Assembly (NCBI RefSeq): GCF_024868665.1
Contig: NC_079906.1
Location: 14,697,157 to 14,761,156 of the forward strand
Direction of reading: 5' to 3'
Length of the DNA: 64,000 bases
Source of the DNA: Triplophysa rosa
Lineage: Eukaryota; Chordata; Actinopteri; Cypriniformes; Nemacheilidae
Shown here: one piece after another, positions 21,151 through 32,637 of the stretch
Layout: each line of letters opens with the position of its first letter
How positions within the stretch are numbered: the stretch's first letter is position 1
Notes under the pieces: model-generated
Database searches by the model: none
The model's input: the letters and a program-made list of their open reading frames with translations, nothing else
What the model was told of the DNA's origin: nothing
Program-made: the position numbers and the translations under genes

Positions 21151-21235
21151 GCCACGTTGGCGCAGTTAGGCAGCGCGTCAGTCTCATAATCTGAAGGTGG
21201 GATTCTTTTGAACTGGTTTCAGATCCCGCTGTGGC
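21151..21235 (+). pseudogene. tRNA-Met-like element with enlarged T-arm, copy 2
   Basis: GCCACGTTGGCGCAGTTAGG... with acceptor GCCACG able to pair with TGTGGC, an intact anticodon stem around CTCATAA (CAT), and a T-stem GGGAT/ATCCC around a ~19-base loop. Better preserved than the copy at 3673. Confidence 0.6.
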
Positions 21236-21346
21236 CCATTTGCCTTCCATGCCTTCATGTACCTTCTGACAGGCTGCCTTGATTAAGGCTACACATGGAG
21301 CCAGGCACCCCCTGGCTCCTGCGGAGGACCAGTCATACTCATACTC

Positions 21347-21379
21347 GCTGCGGCCCGGGTTCGATTCCCGGTAAGGGAA
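21347..21379 (+). pseudogene. tRNA-Glu (CTC) 3' half
   Basis: Only GCTGCGGCCCGGGTTCGATT CCCGGTAAGGGAA remains, equal to the 3' part of the gene at 3868. The 5' half is replaced by CATACTCATACT. Confidence 0.75.
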
Positions 21380-21458
21380 TGTGGTTTTGAACGCCCTATG
21401 GCGCATTTTCACCACTCCTTATAAACAATGGTCTTTTAAAAGAGGTTAAAAAGATGCT

Positions 21459-21545
21459 TCCTTCGAGCCGGATTCGAACCAGCGACCTAAGGATGACCAG
21501 TGGGACACCTACAGTCCTCCGCTCTACCAACTGAGCTATCGAAGG
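21459..21545 (-). tRNA. tRNA-Tyr (GTA) with a 14-nt intron, copy 2
   Basis: Sequence-identical over the gene to 4017-4103, including the 14-nt intron after position 37. Conservation between blocks while neighbouring tRNAs decay suggests selection or recent duplication. Confidence 0.92.
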
Positions 21546-21626
21546 CACAGGAACAGGTTGCCGACTGAGCTATTTTTGGCGCAGGTCAGTGGACGTCCCA
21601 TGGCACGAAAAGGAGCGCAGGTGCAA

Positions 21627-21660
21627 CGAGCAAGCCAGGAGTCGATCCTGGAATCTTCTG
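21627..21660 (-). pseudogene. tRNA-Arg 3' half cut by the L2 element, copy 2
   Basis: Minus strand CAGAAGATTCCAGGATCGAC TCCTGGCTTGCTCG, a tRNA-Arg (ACG-type) 3' half. L2 sequence begins at the next base. The 5' half was not found in the window. Confidence 0.62.
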
Positions 21661-24335
21661 GCGTAGCTGGCGTAATCTCTAGTTGGGGATGGGCATATGA
21701 CGTTCATCTGGGCCTGGCGGAATCTCTCCCTACCTCGGGATGGGCATCCCGAGGCGAGGGCAGAAAAAGAATAATTAGCGTAGCTGCTGTTCATTACCTA
21801 TGTATTAGTGAATGCTTGGCTGAAAAGATGTGTCTTTAATCTAGATTTAAATTGGGAGAGTGTGTCTGACCCTCGAATAGTATCGGGGAGGCTATTCCAG
21901 AGTTTAGGTGCTACGTATGAGAAAGCTCTACCCCCTTTGGTGGATTTAGTTATTCTAGGTGTTATCAAAAGTCTGGAGTTTTGAGATCTTAGAGAGCGTG
22001 ATGGGTTGTAGTGTGGTAGAAGCTCTGTTATGTAGGTAGGGGCTAAACCGTTTAAGGCTTTATAAGTAATTAAAAGAACTTTAAAGTCAATACGATACTT
22101 AATGGGTAACCAGTGAAGGGTTGATAACATTGGGGTTATGTGATCGTATTTTCTGGACCTGGTTAGAACTCTGGCAGCTGCATTCTGAACTAACTGTAGT
22201 TTGTTTATTGATGCTGCAGGACAACCACTAAGCAGTGCATTACAGTAGTCAAGTCTTGAGGTCACAAATGCATGAATAAGCTTCTCTGCATCAGCCACAC
22301 ATAAAATATTTCGCAATTTGGCAACATTTCTAAGGTGGAAGAAGGCTGTTTTTGTGACATTTGAGATGTGATTTTTAAATGACAGGTTGCTGTCTAATAT
22401 AACGCCAAGGTCTTTAACTGTATTTGTTGGAGTAACAGTGCAGCCTTCAATTTGCAGGTCATAATCCGAAATATTCTGCTCACGTGTCTTTGGTCCGATA
22501 AGTAATATTTCTGTTTTATTAGAATTTAAAAGAAGGAAATTACAAGTCATCCAATGCTTTATATCGTCGATGCACTCTGCCAATTTGGATAGTTGGAAGG
22601 AATCATCTGGTCTTGATGAGATATATAGCTGAGTATCATCTGCATAACAGTGGAAGCTAATTCCATGTTTTCTAATAATGTTTCCAAGGGGCAGCATGTA
22701 TATGGAGAATAGCAAGGGTCCTAAAACCGATCCCTGAGGTAATCCATAATTTACTTGCGTTAGATTTGATGATTCCCCATTTAAATGGACAAATTGATGT
22801 CTGTCTGATAAGTAAGATCTGAACCATTGTAGTGCCTGTCCCTGAATACCGGTATAATTGTGTAAGCGATCTAGAAGTATTTTATGGTCTACAGTATCGA
22901 ACGCAGCACTAAGGTCGAGCAGGACTAGGAGTGAGATGTTACCTTTATCTGATGCTATAAGCAGGTCGTTTGTAATTTTAACGAGCGCAGTTTCAGTACT
23001 ATGATGCGGTCTAAAGCCTGACTGGAATTTTTCGTGTATGTCATTATTTTGTAAGAAAGAGCACAACTGAGTGGACACTACTTTTTCTAGTATTTTAGAC
23101 AGGTAAGGGAGATTTGAAATCGGTCTATAGTTTCCTAGTTCATTGGGGTCTAAGTTTGGTTTCTTGATAAGAGGCTTAATGACGGCCAGTTTAAAGGCTC
23201 CTGGGACATGGCCTAGATTAATTGACGAGTTGATAATGTTATAAATGGGCTCAATTGCAACGGGTAATAACTCTTTTAATAATTTAGTTGGTATGGGGTC
23301 TAATAAGCAAGTTGTAGGTTTAGATGTTGCAATAAGTTTAATTAAATCTTCCTGTTTTATAGGTGAAAAACACTGTAGCCTTTCTTTTGGGGCGATGGTT
23401 GGTACTAATTTATAGGACAGACTTGGAGGTTGAGATTTTACTATTTTGTCTCGTATGTTTTCGATTTTCTCTGTAAAAAAGTTCATGAAATCATTGCTAC
23501 CAAGGTGCGGCGGAATACCCAGGTCAGGTGAAGTCTGTTTATTTGTTAGTTTAGCAACTGTACTAAATAAAAACCTTGGATTGTTTTTGTTAGTTTCTAT
23601 GAGGTTACGGAGGTGCTCAGCCTTTGCTGCTTTTAGTGCCTTTTTATAACAGTTTGCACTCTCTTTCCACGCAATTTTAAAGACCTCTAATTGGGTTTGT
23701 TTCCATTTGCGCTCCAGTTTACGTGTTTCTCTTTTAAGGGCGCGAGTGGTGCTATTGTACCATGGTGCTGCGTTTTTCTCATTAATCTTTTTTGACTTCA
23801 TAGGTGCGACAGCTTCTAATGTATTAGAGAAAATAGTACCCAATTTGCTGGTCATGTCATCGAGCGATTCTGTATTTATTGGTATGGTTATTAAAGGAGT
23901 CAGATCTGGCAAGCTCTTTGCGAAACTATCTTTAGTAGTCGAGGTAATTGTTCTACCCTGTCGATAACGAGTTAAACGGCTGATTTCTGCAGTGCGCAGT
24001 GTACATGTTATAAGATAGTGATCAGTGACATCGTCGCTTTGAGGTATAATATCTATATTGGTTAGATCGGCTCCGTGAGATATAATCAAGTCTAGTGTAT
24101 GATTAAATCGATGAGTGGGTCCATTGATGTGTTGTGTTACTCCAAAAGAGTGTAATAGCTCTGTAAACGCCACTGCTAATGCATCGTTAGCACTATCTAC
24201 GTGGATATTAAAGTCTCCGACAATTAGTACTTTATCAACGTTAACCAATAGGTCCGATAGGAAGTCCGCAAACTCTTTCAGAAAATCAATGTAGGGACCA
24301 GGGGGTCTATACACTTTAGCCAACGTACAAGAAAG
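21661..24335 (-). mobile_element. L2-clade LINE, copy 2, cut by a retroviral LTR
   Basis: Minus-strand LINE with 3' UTR hairpin (21733-21754) and one long ORF2. The coding frame continues up to 24335, where an ERV LTR (TGATGTGGTAAAAG) begins, so the retrovirus inserted into the L2 endonuclease. The 5' remainder of the L2 is not in the window. Confidence 0.88.
21798..24335 (-). CDS. L2 ORF2 protein: partial endonuclease + reverse transcriptase
   Basis: An uninterrupted frame of ~845 codons with its N-terminus cut off. Residues 1-110 are the C-terminal half of an APE-type endonuclease (VGDFNIHVD, then [10 protein letters not shown] with the conserved S-D-H). The RT domain spans roughly 350-640: AFDTVDH ~474, [11 protein letters not shown] ~529, YADD catalytic box ~560. 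The C-terminal end [13 protein letters not shown]...[10 protein letters not shown] is typical of L2/CR1-group ORF2. The protein would copy its own RNA at a nicked target. The first methionine in the frame is not a natural start. Because the frame is open, this copy is young, but it lacks its 5' end and promoter. Confidence 0.88.
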   Translation of the reverse strand, partial: LSCTLAKVYRPPGPYIDFLKEFADFLSDLLVNVDKVLIVGDFNIHVDSANDALAVAFTELLHSFGVTQHINGPTHRFNHTLDLIISHGADLTNIDIIPQSDDVTDHYLITCTLRTAEISRLTRYRQGRTITSTTKDSFAKSLPDLTPLITIPINTESLDDMTSKLGTIFSNTLEAVAPMKSKKINEKNAAPWYNSTTRALKRETRKLERKWKQTQLEVFKIAWKESANCYKKALKAAKAEHLRNLIETNKNNPRFLFSTVAKLTNKQTSPDLGIPPHLGSNDFMNFFTEKIENIRDKIVKSQPPSLSYKLVPTIAPKERLQCFSPIKQEDLIKLIATSKPTTCLLDPIPTKLLKELLPVAIEPIYNIINSSINLGHVPGAFKLAVIKPLIKKPNLDPNELGNYRPISNLPYLSKILEKVVSTQLCSFLQNNDIHEKFQSGFRPHHSTETALVKITNDLLIASDKGNISLLVLLDLSAAFDTVDHKILLDRLHNYTGIQGQALQWFRSYLSDRHQFVHLNGESSNLTQVNYGLPQGSVLGPLLFSIYMLPLGNIIRKHGISFHCYADDTQLYISSRPDDSFQLSKLAECIDDIKHWMTCNFLLLNSNKTEILLIGPKTREQNISDYDLQIEGCTVTPTNTVKDLGVILDSNLSFKNHISNVTKTAFFHLRNVAKLRNILCVADAEKLIHAFVTSRLDYCNALLSGCPAASINKLQLVQNAAARVLTRSRKYDHITPMLSTLHWLPIKYRIDFKVLLITYKALNGLAPTYITELLPHYNPSRSLRSQNSRLLITPRITKSTKGGRAFSYVAPKLWNSLPDTIRGSDTLSQFKSRLKTHLFSQAFTNT

Positions 24336-24879
24336 TGATGTGGTAAAAGTCGATCTTGAAGTTCAAAAAATCTCTCAGACAAAGAAAGTTCAGGTGTCAA
24401 GGAGTTAACTTTATTTGATCAGGCCAAACAAAGTGAGATGTCCCAAGTCATCTGAAAACCAAGTGTTTTCCAGCCTACAGTTATAGTGAAACTTAGGAAA
24501 GGAGGTGCTTTCCTAAACCAATCAGGAAATTCCCTTTATCTTTTATTTTTTATTATCCAATCATTCTCGTCTGCCACTATTATTTTCTAGGCAACAATGT
24601 TTGTATTGCTGAAATCTGTTCTATACTTGGTTAACATGATTAAAAATATACTTATAGTTCAAACAACACTCAATCGTTGCTTAAGTATTCTGATTATATC
24701 ATTAAATCATCAAGTCATCTTCATATATTCACTTGTAACATTCAATCATTGGTCTGATTATTAACACATCTATGGTAATATCATTCCTATGAATACTTCT
24801 TATAAGTGGGATGTACCAAAAGAGCCCAAAGTGCAATGTGCAAATACCACAATCAACAAAATGATCAGAATTATGCACA
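24336..24879 (-). mobile_element. Endogenous retrovirus A, 3' LTR
   Basis: On the minus strand: TGTGCATAATTCTGATC ... CCACATCA, 544 bp, starting just after a polypurine tract and ending in L2 coding sequence. The poly(A) signal AATAAAGTTAAC is near 24405. It has no obvious similarity to the LTR at 41491-41880, so it belongs to a different family. Confidence 0.72.
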
Positions 24880-24897
24880 ATATATTCCCCCCTTTGG
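24880..24897 (-). other. Polypurine tract of endogenous retrovirus A
   Basis: Minus strand CCCAAAGGGGGGAATATAT directly precedes the LTR start. It defines the U3 boundary. Confidence 0.65.
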
Positions 24898-25118
24898 GGC
24901 TCCATAAGAGTCCCACACATGATTAAGTCTACTAATTTAAGAGGAATATCTACTACAAAGAACATATATCTGCATGAGCAAAATGAATCAATATCAATGA
25001 TTATACTTAATGTAGGTATGTATGCAAGCTATAAAAGATAAAAATCCAAATGACCCATCTTGGTCATCTCGTAACACAGATAACACCTGCTTTTAACCAA
25101 TTACTTTAGTAAATTTTC
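24898..25118 (-). other. ERV A: gap between env and polypurine tract
   Basis: AT-rich non-coding sequence between the env stop and the polypurine tract. No further gene seen. Confidence 0.5.
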
Positions 25119-25956
25119 TTACTCTACTGCAAAGAGTTGATCAATTGCAAAGAGTTGATCATCACTGACTGAATAGACCAACATCTGATGATGAGGACTA
25201 GATGGAATGACTCCCTTACATGCCTGCATTATGCAAGGCCAAAAACACAGCAATATCAGAATTGGCGATAGAATACATGCAGCAAACATCAATATGTTAT
25301 GCAGATTAGGGAATATGCTGTTAAACCAGTCCCAAATGGAAGAGTCTGTGTTCACTTCATTCTTTGTGATCATTGTAGACAACAATGTAATATTCTCTAT
25401 TCCTTGTTCGATAAGATGTCCATCTGCGTCATTGTCTGGTATGTAGGTACAACAAGTCTCTCCTACCATAACACAAACGCCTCCCTGCGCTGCAATGAGT
25501 TGATCCAAAACCATCCGATTCTGGAGAGCAGTAAGTCGTAGTCCTCGCAGTTCCTCTCTGATTCCCTCCATCATGATTTTCGTTGTGTTGATAAATGAGG
25601 CTAGCTCATATCTGGTGATTTCCACTTCTTCCATCAGTGATTCCATTCCCAGTGCTGGAAGAAAAGCAGCCACAAGCTTCTCAGCAATAGTCCATATGTG
25701 ATGATTCTTTGGCACTGGGCTTTCTCTCATGAAGTTGATTAGGTCTCTTCTTGTTCATCATTGATTCTCCATTGATTGATGTGGTAAGGTAATGGCCCCA
25801 CCATGCAGTTGGACTAAAGCACAAAGTCCTGTCCATTTTTTTGGCAAGGGAAGTTAGGTAAATCGTGGACAATTGTCCATTCATATAGATTGCCATTGGT
25901 CGACTAGGCAGACGAAGGGCTCGTATACCTGAATTGTACGCCAAATTCTCGCTCAC
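25119..25956 (-). pseudogene. ERV A envelope, transmembrane subunit remnant
   Basis: The last ~200 codons are open and show a retroviral TM (fusion) subunit: a hydrophobic fusion-peptide-like stretch near residues 18-30, a helical region ending LQNRMVLDQL, a C-X6-CC motif (Cys86, Cys93-94), a Trp-rich WDWF segment and a membrane anchor at about 145-167 followed by a short tail. C-X6-CC is the mark of gammaretrovirus-like Env. The upstream part (25740-25956) is in another frame, so a frameshift near 25735 separates it. The surface subunit, gag and pol are missing; unrelated repeats start near 25960. Confidence 0.75.
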
Positions 25957-25959
25957 TCT

Positions 25960-26370
25960 TATTATGAGTTGGACTTTTTTCCCTTATCGGAGTTTAGGGG
26001 CCGTTTTTCCGGAGAGGCATCGTACGGACGCCACAAGGGGTGGCAAAGTGCTGCGGGCATGGACCCTCGCGCCACAAAGTGCCTACTCATCCCCTCACCA
26101 CCTAATCTTCATCACCGCGTGCACGAGGAGCCTTTCGCTTCCCCCTGACCACCTAACTCTGCCATAGTCTTCCTCACGTCCGCAGTGCGCCTAGACTTGC
26201 TAGTTTGCTGCCCCTTGCTGCCTATTCGTGGCGCCACACCCAAAAGATGCCAAAACGTCTCGCTCGCCACCCTTGCCTCCGCAGAGCGCCTAGAGTTGGT
26301 AGATTGCTGCCCCTTGCTGCCTATGCGTGGCGCGACAAGGCGGTCCCGGGCCGGTGTTCCCGTGTTTGTT
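25960..26370 (+). repeat. ~100-bp repeat pair (CTTGCTGCCTAT family), copy 1
   Basis: Two units with CTGCCCCTTGCTGCCTAT-CGTGGCGC and AAAAGATGCCAAAACGTCTC GCTCGCC. The same pair is found at 33490-33660 (direct) and 37370-37545 (inverted). Non-coding repeat. Open frames seen in it are not conserved. Confidence 0.7.
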
Positions 26371-28640
26371 TTAAAACGTTGCCCGTTTCAATTGATCTTT
26401 GGATATGTCATCGAGCCCACCGTGCTAAGAGGTGTGTCGTGATCGTTAAAAATAAAATGCACATTTTGACCTGAAAATAAGCATCCGCAATAACCACTAC
26501 ACGTGGCTTGCGAATCAATTGGTAGCGGGGACTTTTCAGTGTATCATATCCATTATTCGGCGGAGGCCTCGTAAGTGTTTCGGAGGCATTGTTTAAAATG
26601 ACAAAGTGTGACTCACTGTGACCCTCAGTGACCTTTGTTTCATCTCATCTTCCAGTATGTGATTAAGCACACTGTGTTTCATGACATAGCATGATCTTTA
26701 AACGTAAAATGCATGTTTTATTACAAAAATAAGCCTCCTTGATAACACATTCACGTGGCCTGTCAGTTACAATGGAAGGAGGGAACTTCCTGGTTGCTGT
26801 GTAGTCTATTCAGTGGAGGCCAAATAGCTGTTTCAATTGCAATGCAAAAAATGACTAAAAATGAATCCAAATGTTGTTTATTTGCATTGATCTTCCAGTA
26901 TGTGATTATGTACACTGTGTTGCACGACATACTGCGTGCATTAGTCACAGTATGCATATTTAGGCCTAAGGTTGACATCCAAAATAACCACTACACATGG
27001 CATGCAAATAAATATGTAGCGGGGACATTTCAGTGCATCATATCCATTATTTGGCGGAGGCCTCATAAGTGTTTTGGCGGCATTGTTTAAAATGACAAAT
27101 TATGACTAACTGTGACCCTCAGTGACCTTTGTTTTATCTCGTCTACCAGTATGTGATTAATCACACTGTGTTGAACAACATAGCATGATCTTAAAACGTA
27201 AAATGCATGTTTTGATACAAAAATAAGCCTCCTTGATAACACATACACGTGGCCTGTCAGTTACAATGGTAAGAGGGAACTTCCTGGTTGCTATGTAGTC
27301 TGTTCAGTGGTTGCAGAGTCACTCATTTACACTACACGAGGACCTCAAGCCGCGAGACCCTTGGGGGCCCTAGTGACCCCAAATTGCACAAGNTGGATCA
27401 TACATTGGACACGCCCCCAGGCCCCGCCCACTACCACCAAACAACTTTTCGTCTACTAAACCACTATTTTTTTCAGAAACTCGATCCCGGGCCAAGGCGA
27501 CCCCGCGGATCGCATAGGCACGCCCCCCGGATCCCCCGCCGGCGGTCCCGGGCCGGTGGTCCCGTGTTTTTTTTTAAACGACGCCCGTTTCAATTGATCT
27601 TCGGATATGTCATCGAGCCCACCGTGCTGAGAGGTGTGTCGTGTTTGTTAAAAACAAAATGCACATTTTGACCGCAATAACCACTACACGTGGCTTGCGA
27701 ATCAATGGGTAGTGGGGACTTTTCAGTGCATCATATCCATTATTCGGCGGAGGCCTCTTAAGTGTTTCGACAGCATTGTTTAAAATGACAAATTGTGACT
27801 AACTGTGACCCTCAGTGACCTTTGTTTCATCTCATCTTCCAGTATGTGATTAAGCACATTGTGTTGAACAACATAGCATGATCTTTAAACGTAAAATGCA
27901 TGTTTTGATACAAAAATAAGCCTCCGAGATAACACATACACGTTGCCTGTCAGTTACAATTTAAGGAGGGAACTTCCTGGTTACTGTGTAGTCTGTTCAG
28001 CGGAGGCCAAATAGCTGTTTCAACGGCAATTCATAAAATGACTAAAAATGAATCCAAATGTTGTTTATTTGCATTGATCTTCCAGTATGTGATTAGGTAC
28101 ACTGTGTTGCACGACATACTATGTGCATTAGTCACAGTATGCATATTTGGGCCTAAGGTTGACATCCGAAATATCCCCTACACGTGGCATGCAAATAAAT
28201 CTGTAGCGGGGACATTTCAGTGCTTCATATCCATTATTCGGCAGATGCCTCATAAGTGTTTCGGCGGCATTGTTTAAAATTACAAATTGTGACTAACTGT
28301 TACCTTCAGTGACCTTTGTTTCATCTCGTCTTCCAGTATGTGATTAGGTACACTGTGTTGCATGACATACTGTGTGCATTTGTCACAGTATGCATATTTG
28401 GGCCTAAGGTTGACATCCAAAATAACCATTACACATGGCTTGCCAATCAATGAGGCTTATTTACAAAAATAAGCCTTCTTGATAACACAAACACGTGGCC
28501 TGTCAGTTACAATGGTAAGAGGGAACTTCCTGGTTGCTGTGTAGTCTGTTCAGTGGTTGCATAGTCACTCATTTACACTACACGAGGACCTCAAGCCGCG
28601 AGACAACTGGGGGCCCGAGTGACCCCAAATTGCACAAGTG
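26371..28640 (+). repeat. ~1.2-kb duplication built of ~0.5-kb subunits
   Basis: GATCTTYGGATATGTCATCG starts at about 26393 and 27597 (period ~1.2 kb). Within it TTTCAGTGYWTCATATCCATTATT recurs at about 26535, 27027, 27721 and 28214. CAGTGACCTTTGTTT and AATAAGCCTCCTTGATAACAC recur likewise. An N at 27393 lies inside. No protein is conserved across units. Confidence 0.75.
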
Positions 28641-30173
28641 TTTGCGTCACGCCCCCAAGGGCGACATACCTCCTCAATCACTCATCACTGTTCCTGCCCA
28701 TTCGTTTCAATGGGAGACACTGAGACAAAAGGCCGGATTTTTGCGGAATACTCATCCAAATCAAATACCCTTAGAAAGAAGCTAGGACCCCCAAACTTCA
28801 CGTCCCGACTCGGTGGCCCGTGACGGTCGTGTGACCGAAGCCTCGAGATCCCCTGACCTCTCAAACCTCGTTTTCTGGACATCCGCTGTACAGTTTAATG
28901 AATGGGGCAGAACAAATGTTTCCAGGTATGGTGCACCGTATCGGGGGCCCCGAGGGAGGTGCAAACTCAGGGCGTCGAATGCTGACACATGGGATCCCCT
29001 GCTGTGACATATTAAAGGGCCGAAACCGTAGGCGTACAGGAAGTGGTTGATAAAAAATAAACAAAAATATTCCTTGAAAAATACAGTCACGCTTTTGTTG
29101 CTTTTTTGACCTTTGACTCACCGAACGAGGTCGTGGGGCTTAGCTCTTCAGAGACATGTTCGAGGGTGCACTAGCGAGTCGGAATCTAAAATCTCGAGAC
29201 CATGCGACCCTTCGGGGGCGAACAGAAGGCCGACGAGATTTCCATTAAACGCACACGGTTGCAAACCCACTCATTTAATCTACACGAGGACCTAAAGCCG
29301 CGAGACCCCTGGGGGCCCGAGGGACCCCACATTGCACGGGAGTTTGCGACACGCCCCCACGGGCGACATACCGAAAGGGCTAAGGCCTGGAGCCCAAAAA
29401 AGTTTTTTATATTCCCAATCATATGTCACTCTCTTTGCCTATTTGTTTCAATGGGAGACACTTAGAAAAAAGCAAGACTTTTGCGGTACACTCATCCGAG
29501 TTAAAGACCCTTAGAAAGAAGCCAGGCCCCCCAAACTTCAGATCCCGACTCGGTGGCCCGTGATGGTGGATTGACCGAAGTTTCGAAATCTTCCGATGGT
29601 TTCGTGGTAGTGCGCGGGACCTGGGGTTCCACCCCCTTTGATCTGAGGCCCAGTGAGTGAAGTAGATGATCAGTGGACAGATAGTGGTTTCGTGGTAGTG
29701 GGCGTGTCTGGAGGCATGGTCCTGGCACACCCCACGCGTTCAATGGCCAGCGGGGACGAATAGCGGAAAGCAAGGACTCGACTCCCCAGCAGTAAGCTAC
29801 CCCACCCTGAATGACCAGCCATTTAGCTGTGAAAGCGGCTATTTAGAAGGTTGGATTACCTCTGCGGAGGCTTACCTGAATGGGAAAAGGCTGGCGTGGA
29901 CCACAAACGGTTTCGTGGACCGTGGTGGGGGGGGTGGGATTTCTCACCAGGGTCTCCATGGCTCTTGGGCGCCCCAAGAGGTGTCCACTCACCCACTATA
30001 TGGGGTTAGCTATAAGTGTGGTGGTATTACCCCTGGGTAAGTGTAAATGGGTGTTGCGTGATCTATTCAGCGACTACCGGGGATCATTTTTCGGTGAGAC
30101 GATCCATCGCCCCCACTATGCGCCATATGGCAGTTTATTGGGGAAATGGGGAATGGGGAAATTTCCACGAACC
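28641..30173. other. Unclassified repeat mosaic
   Basis: Contains two versions of a ~100-bp motif (AAGAAGCYAGGMCCCCCAAACT, CGACTCGGTGGCCCGTGA) at about 28780 and 29517, and CACGAGGACCTMAAGCCGCG at 29285 as at 27339 and 28580. Low-copy repeats with Pol III-like or satellite character. No gene recognised. Confidence 0.5.
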
Positions 30174-31307
30174 AATGTTAATTTCGTTGACGAAAACTAT
30201 GACGAAAAGTATTCATTAACAACATGTTTTCACTGACGAAAACGAGACGATAACTAAATAAAAATGAATGCATGATAACGAAAACTGTAATAAAACTATA
30301 CTGACATTTTCGTCAACTAATAAAAACGAGACAAAAATATTCTTGTCCCACCTGGCGGACATCCGTTTGCGCGCATGTGCTTATCTCATATAAACGGTAG
30401 AGAGAAGTCTCTGGGAGAAGGGGAAGCACACACGTGTATTCTGTGTCTCCACGCGGTTTACAAAGCGTCTTATTTTCCTTCACGATCGCTGGTAAAACGC
30501 CGCAAACTTGAAGCGCGACTGCAGGTGAGTCACCCCGAAACACATTACGAGGGCAGCACAAAGGTTTTTATATGCCTATGTTAACTTAACACGAGCTGCT
30601 GCATAACGTGAAATGCAACATAAAGTCAGCAAAAAGAAACCAGCGCTGTCCTCTACTGATTATAGAAGTGATGAAGTGAGTCAAACTGTACATTCGAACC
30701 AAGTATGTAACATGTTTGCATGATTAAAGAAATGTAATACAATTTATATAATATGTCTTTTTGAAAGCTATTTCTCATTCATTGCTGTATCAAGCAAAGA
30801 CAGTGCAGCTCTTTCTTCAAAGAGGCATGCCATGAGCCAATAGCCTTTGAGTGTGAGCCCTGTCAGAGCGTTTCATTGGTTGAATGAACTGAATGAATAC
30901 GCCCTACTTAAAGAGTCAATTGAGTCAAATGGGATTGAATGAACTGGAACATGTCGTTCATGGTCTAATATTCTGTTTTCCAACAATGCAAATCTAGTTT
31001 CTGAACTTTTCTGAAAAATAAAGGTAATGACCAGGTTTAATTTCATTTTAAGGTGAAGTAAATTATGTCAAAACAGTTGAATCTTTGTATGGAATATTTA
31101 TTTACTTTAAGTAAATGATTTAAACCATTTAGATTTTAGTAGACTAAATATAATGTATATTTATTCGACTAAAGTGTTATTCATATTTCGTCGACTAAAA
31201 CTAGACTAAAACTAAAATGATGGGGTTGACTAAAATGTGACTAAAACTAAATTGCATTTTCGTCAAAAGACTATGACTAAAACTAAATCAAAATTTGCTG
31301 TCAAAAT
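30174..31307. mobile_element. hAT-like non-autonomous element, near-complete copy
   Basis: The left end AATGTTAATTTCGTTGACG follows ACGAACC. The 3' end TTTGCTGTCAAAAT is truncated before the CACTG terminus kept in the copy at 732, and the flank GAACCC follows. Subterminal TGACGAAAAC and GACTAAAACT motifs mark the two ends. The 30590-31307 half is the duplicate of 1-732. Confidence 0.6.
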
Positions 31308-31453
31308 GAACCCACTGAAAGTGCTTCCTGAGTGAATTACCAACTCACTAGATTCCTTTAACTGCTTCCTATCTGTCGCTTTAAAGTGAGTCAATTAACT
31401 GCCAAATTTAGCCAGTGTTCCGTAGTGTCATCCTAAATCCCTGTCTGAGGTAC

Positions 31454-31526
31454 GCCCGGCTAGCTCAGTCGGTAGAGCATGAGACTCTTAATCTCAGGGT
31501 CGTGGGTTCGAGCCCCACGTTGGGCG
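31454..31526 (+). tRNA. tRNA-Lys (CTT), copy 3
   Basis: A perfect cloverleaf: GCCCGGC acceptor, AGCTCAGTCGGTAGAGC, loop CTCTTAA, GTGGGTTCGAGCCCCAC, GTTGGGCG. The best tRNA-Lys of the three copies and the most likely to be functional. Confidence 0.96.
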
Positions 31527-31784
31527 TGTAAGAGCCTTCAGTTCTTGGTGCTTTTCACCAGGTCAGGTGACAGGATGTTTGTGCAGCTTCTTGGTAAAAT
31601 ACAGAACGCGCAATGACTCTTAACCAATATGCGGCAAAAAGGGCTCTCTGAAAGCATCCGCTATATTGGCGTGTTGCGACGTATGTGGTTATGACTCTGC
31701 AAAGCTCTGCTGTTTGTTTCCAAATCAAACCAAGTCTGAGAAACAAATTCCACACCGTCCCTTGCCCGCATGTCACCTCTGTCT

Positions 31785-31858
31785 GTCTCTGTGGCGCAAT
31801 CGGGTAGCGCGTTCGGCTGTTACCTGAAAGGTTGGTGGTTCGAGCACACCCAGGGACG
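31785..31858 (+). pseudogene. tRNA-Asn (GTT), degenerate copy 3
   Basis: Full length with GTT anticodon in loop CTGTTAC, but the anticodon stem has TTCGG opposite CTGAA, the D-loop has CGGGTA, and the B box is GTTCGAGCACA. Three stem or box lesions suggest loss of function. Confidence 0.75.
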
Positions 31859-31988
31859 CGTTAAGGTTTTTGTTGCCACATACAGCACAGCTGACGCATG
31901 TTGGATCGGCCATCGAGACGGAGGTCGCGTCACGAGGCTTTACACCAGAGCATGACTAGGAGCACCGTGATTGTGTAGGCCAACGAGA

Positions 31989-32058
31989 GGCTTCGTGGCG
32001 CAACGGAAGCGTCTGACTCCAGATCAGAAGATTTCTTGTTTAAATCACATCGTGGTCA
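31989..32058 (+). pseudogene. tRNA-Trp (CCA), degenerate copy 3
   Basis: GGCTTCGTGGCGCAACGGAAGCG, loop CTCCAGA, then a destroyed T-arm (TTTCTTGTTTAAATCACATC) and 3' GTGGTCA. It is two bases short. A clear pseudogene. Confidence 0.8.
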
Positions 32059-32565
32059 CTGGTTCTTTGTGCCTGGAAGCCTTGTTAGCGATGCTTTGTG
32101 GCTGCTGTCGCACTTTGACTTGACTGACTGCTGCTAGTTAACCGGTCGCCGTGACTTTGTTGCCGAATCAGAAGGAGCTTTTTGCACCTACGGGATTGTC
32201 CACTTTAACACTGTTGGACGATTAGGATGTTTTCTATGTAGAGGTGAGGTTCAAAATGTGAAGACAGTGATAAGACGTGTCGTAAAAAAAAGCTCCTCGC
32301 TGTACTTTTGAATTGTCGGCACCCGGGACACAACACTGTGTATCCAGCACATGTTACCTGAGGCCTCAGGAAGCTCTTTACAATAGAAGGTAAATACTGT
32401 GTGCTCACTTGAATTTGGATGGTGCAAAGGGGCTTAAAAGTAGGAGGAGCCCAGAAAGGCTCATAAACGAGATCAGTGGCAATTTGTTTGACCTCCTACA
32501 CAGCTGCCTCACTGTGAAACAACGGGGTATTTACAAGTGAAAGAGCAGCTAAGAAACCCACCGTT

Positions 32566-32637
32566 TTCCAATACCGGGAGTTGAACCAGAGCCGCCTGGG
32601 TGAAAACCATGAATCCTAACGGCTAGGCCATATGGGA
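32566..32637 (-). tRNA. tRNA-Glu (TTC), copy 3
   Basis: As 19064-19135, but the 3' acceptor is ATTGGAA instead of ATGGGAA, and the anticodon stem is CATGG/CCAGG (one mismatch). Anticodon TTC intact. Probably weakly functional or dying. Confidence 0.68.
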
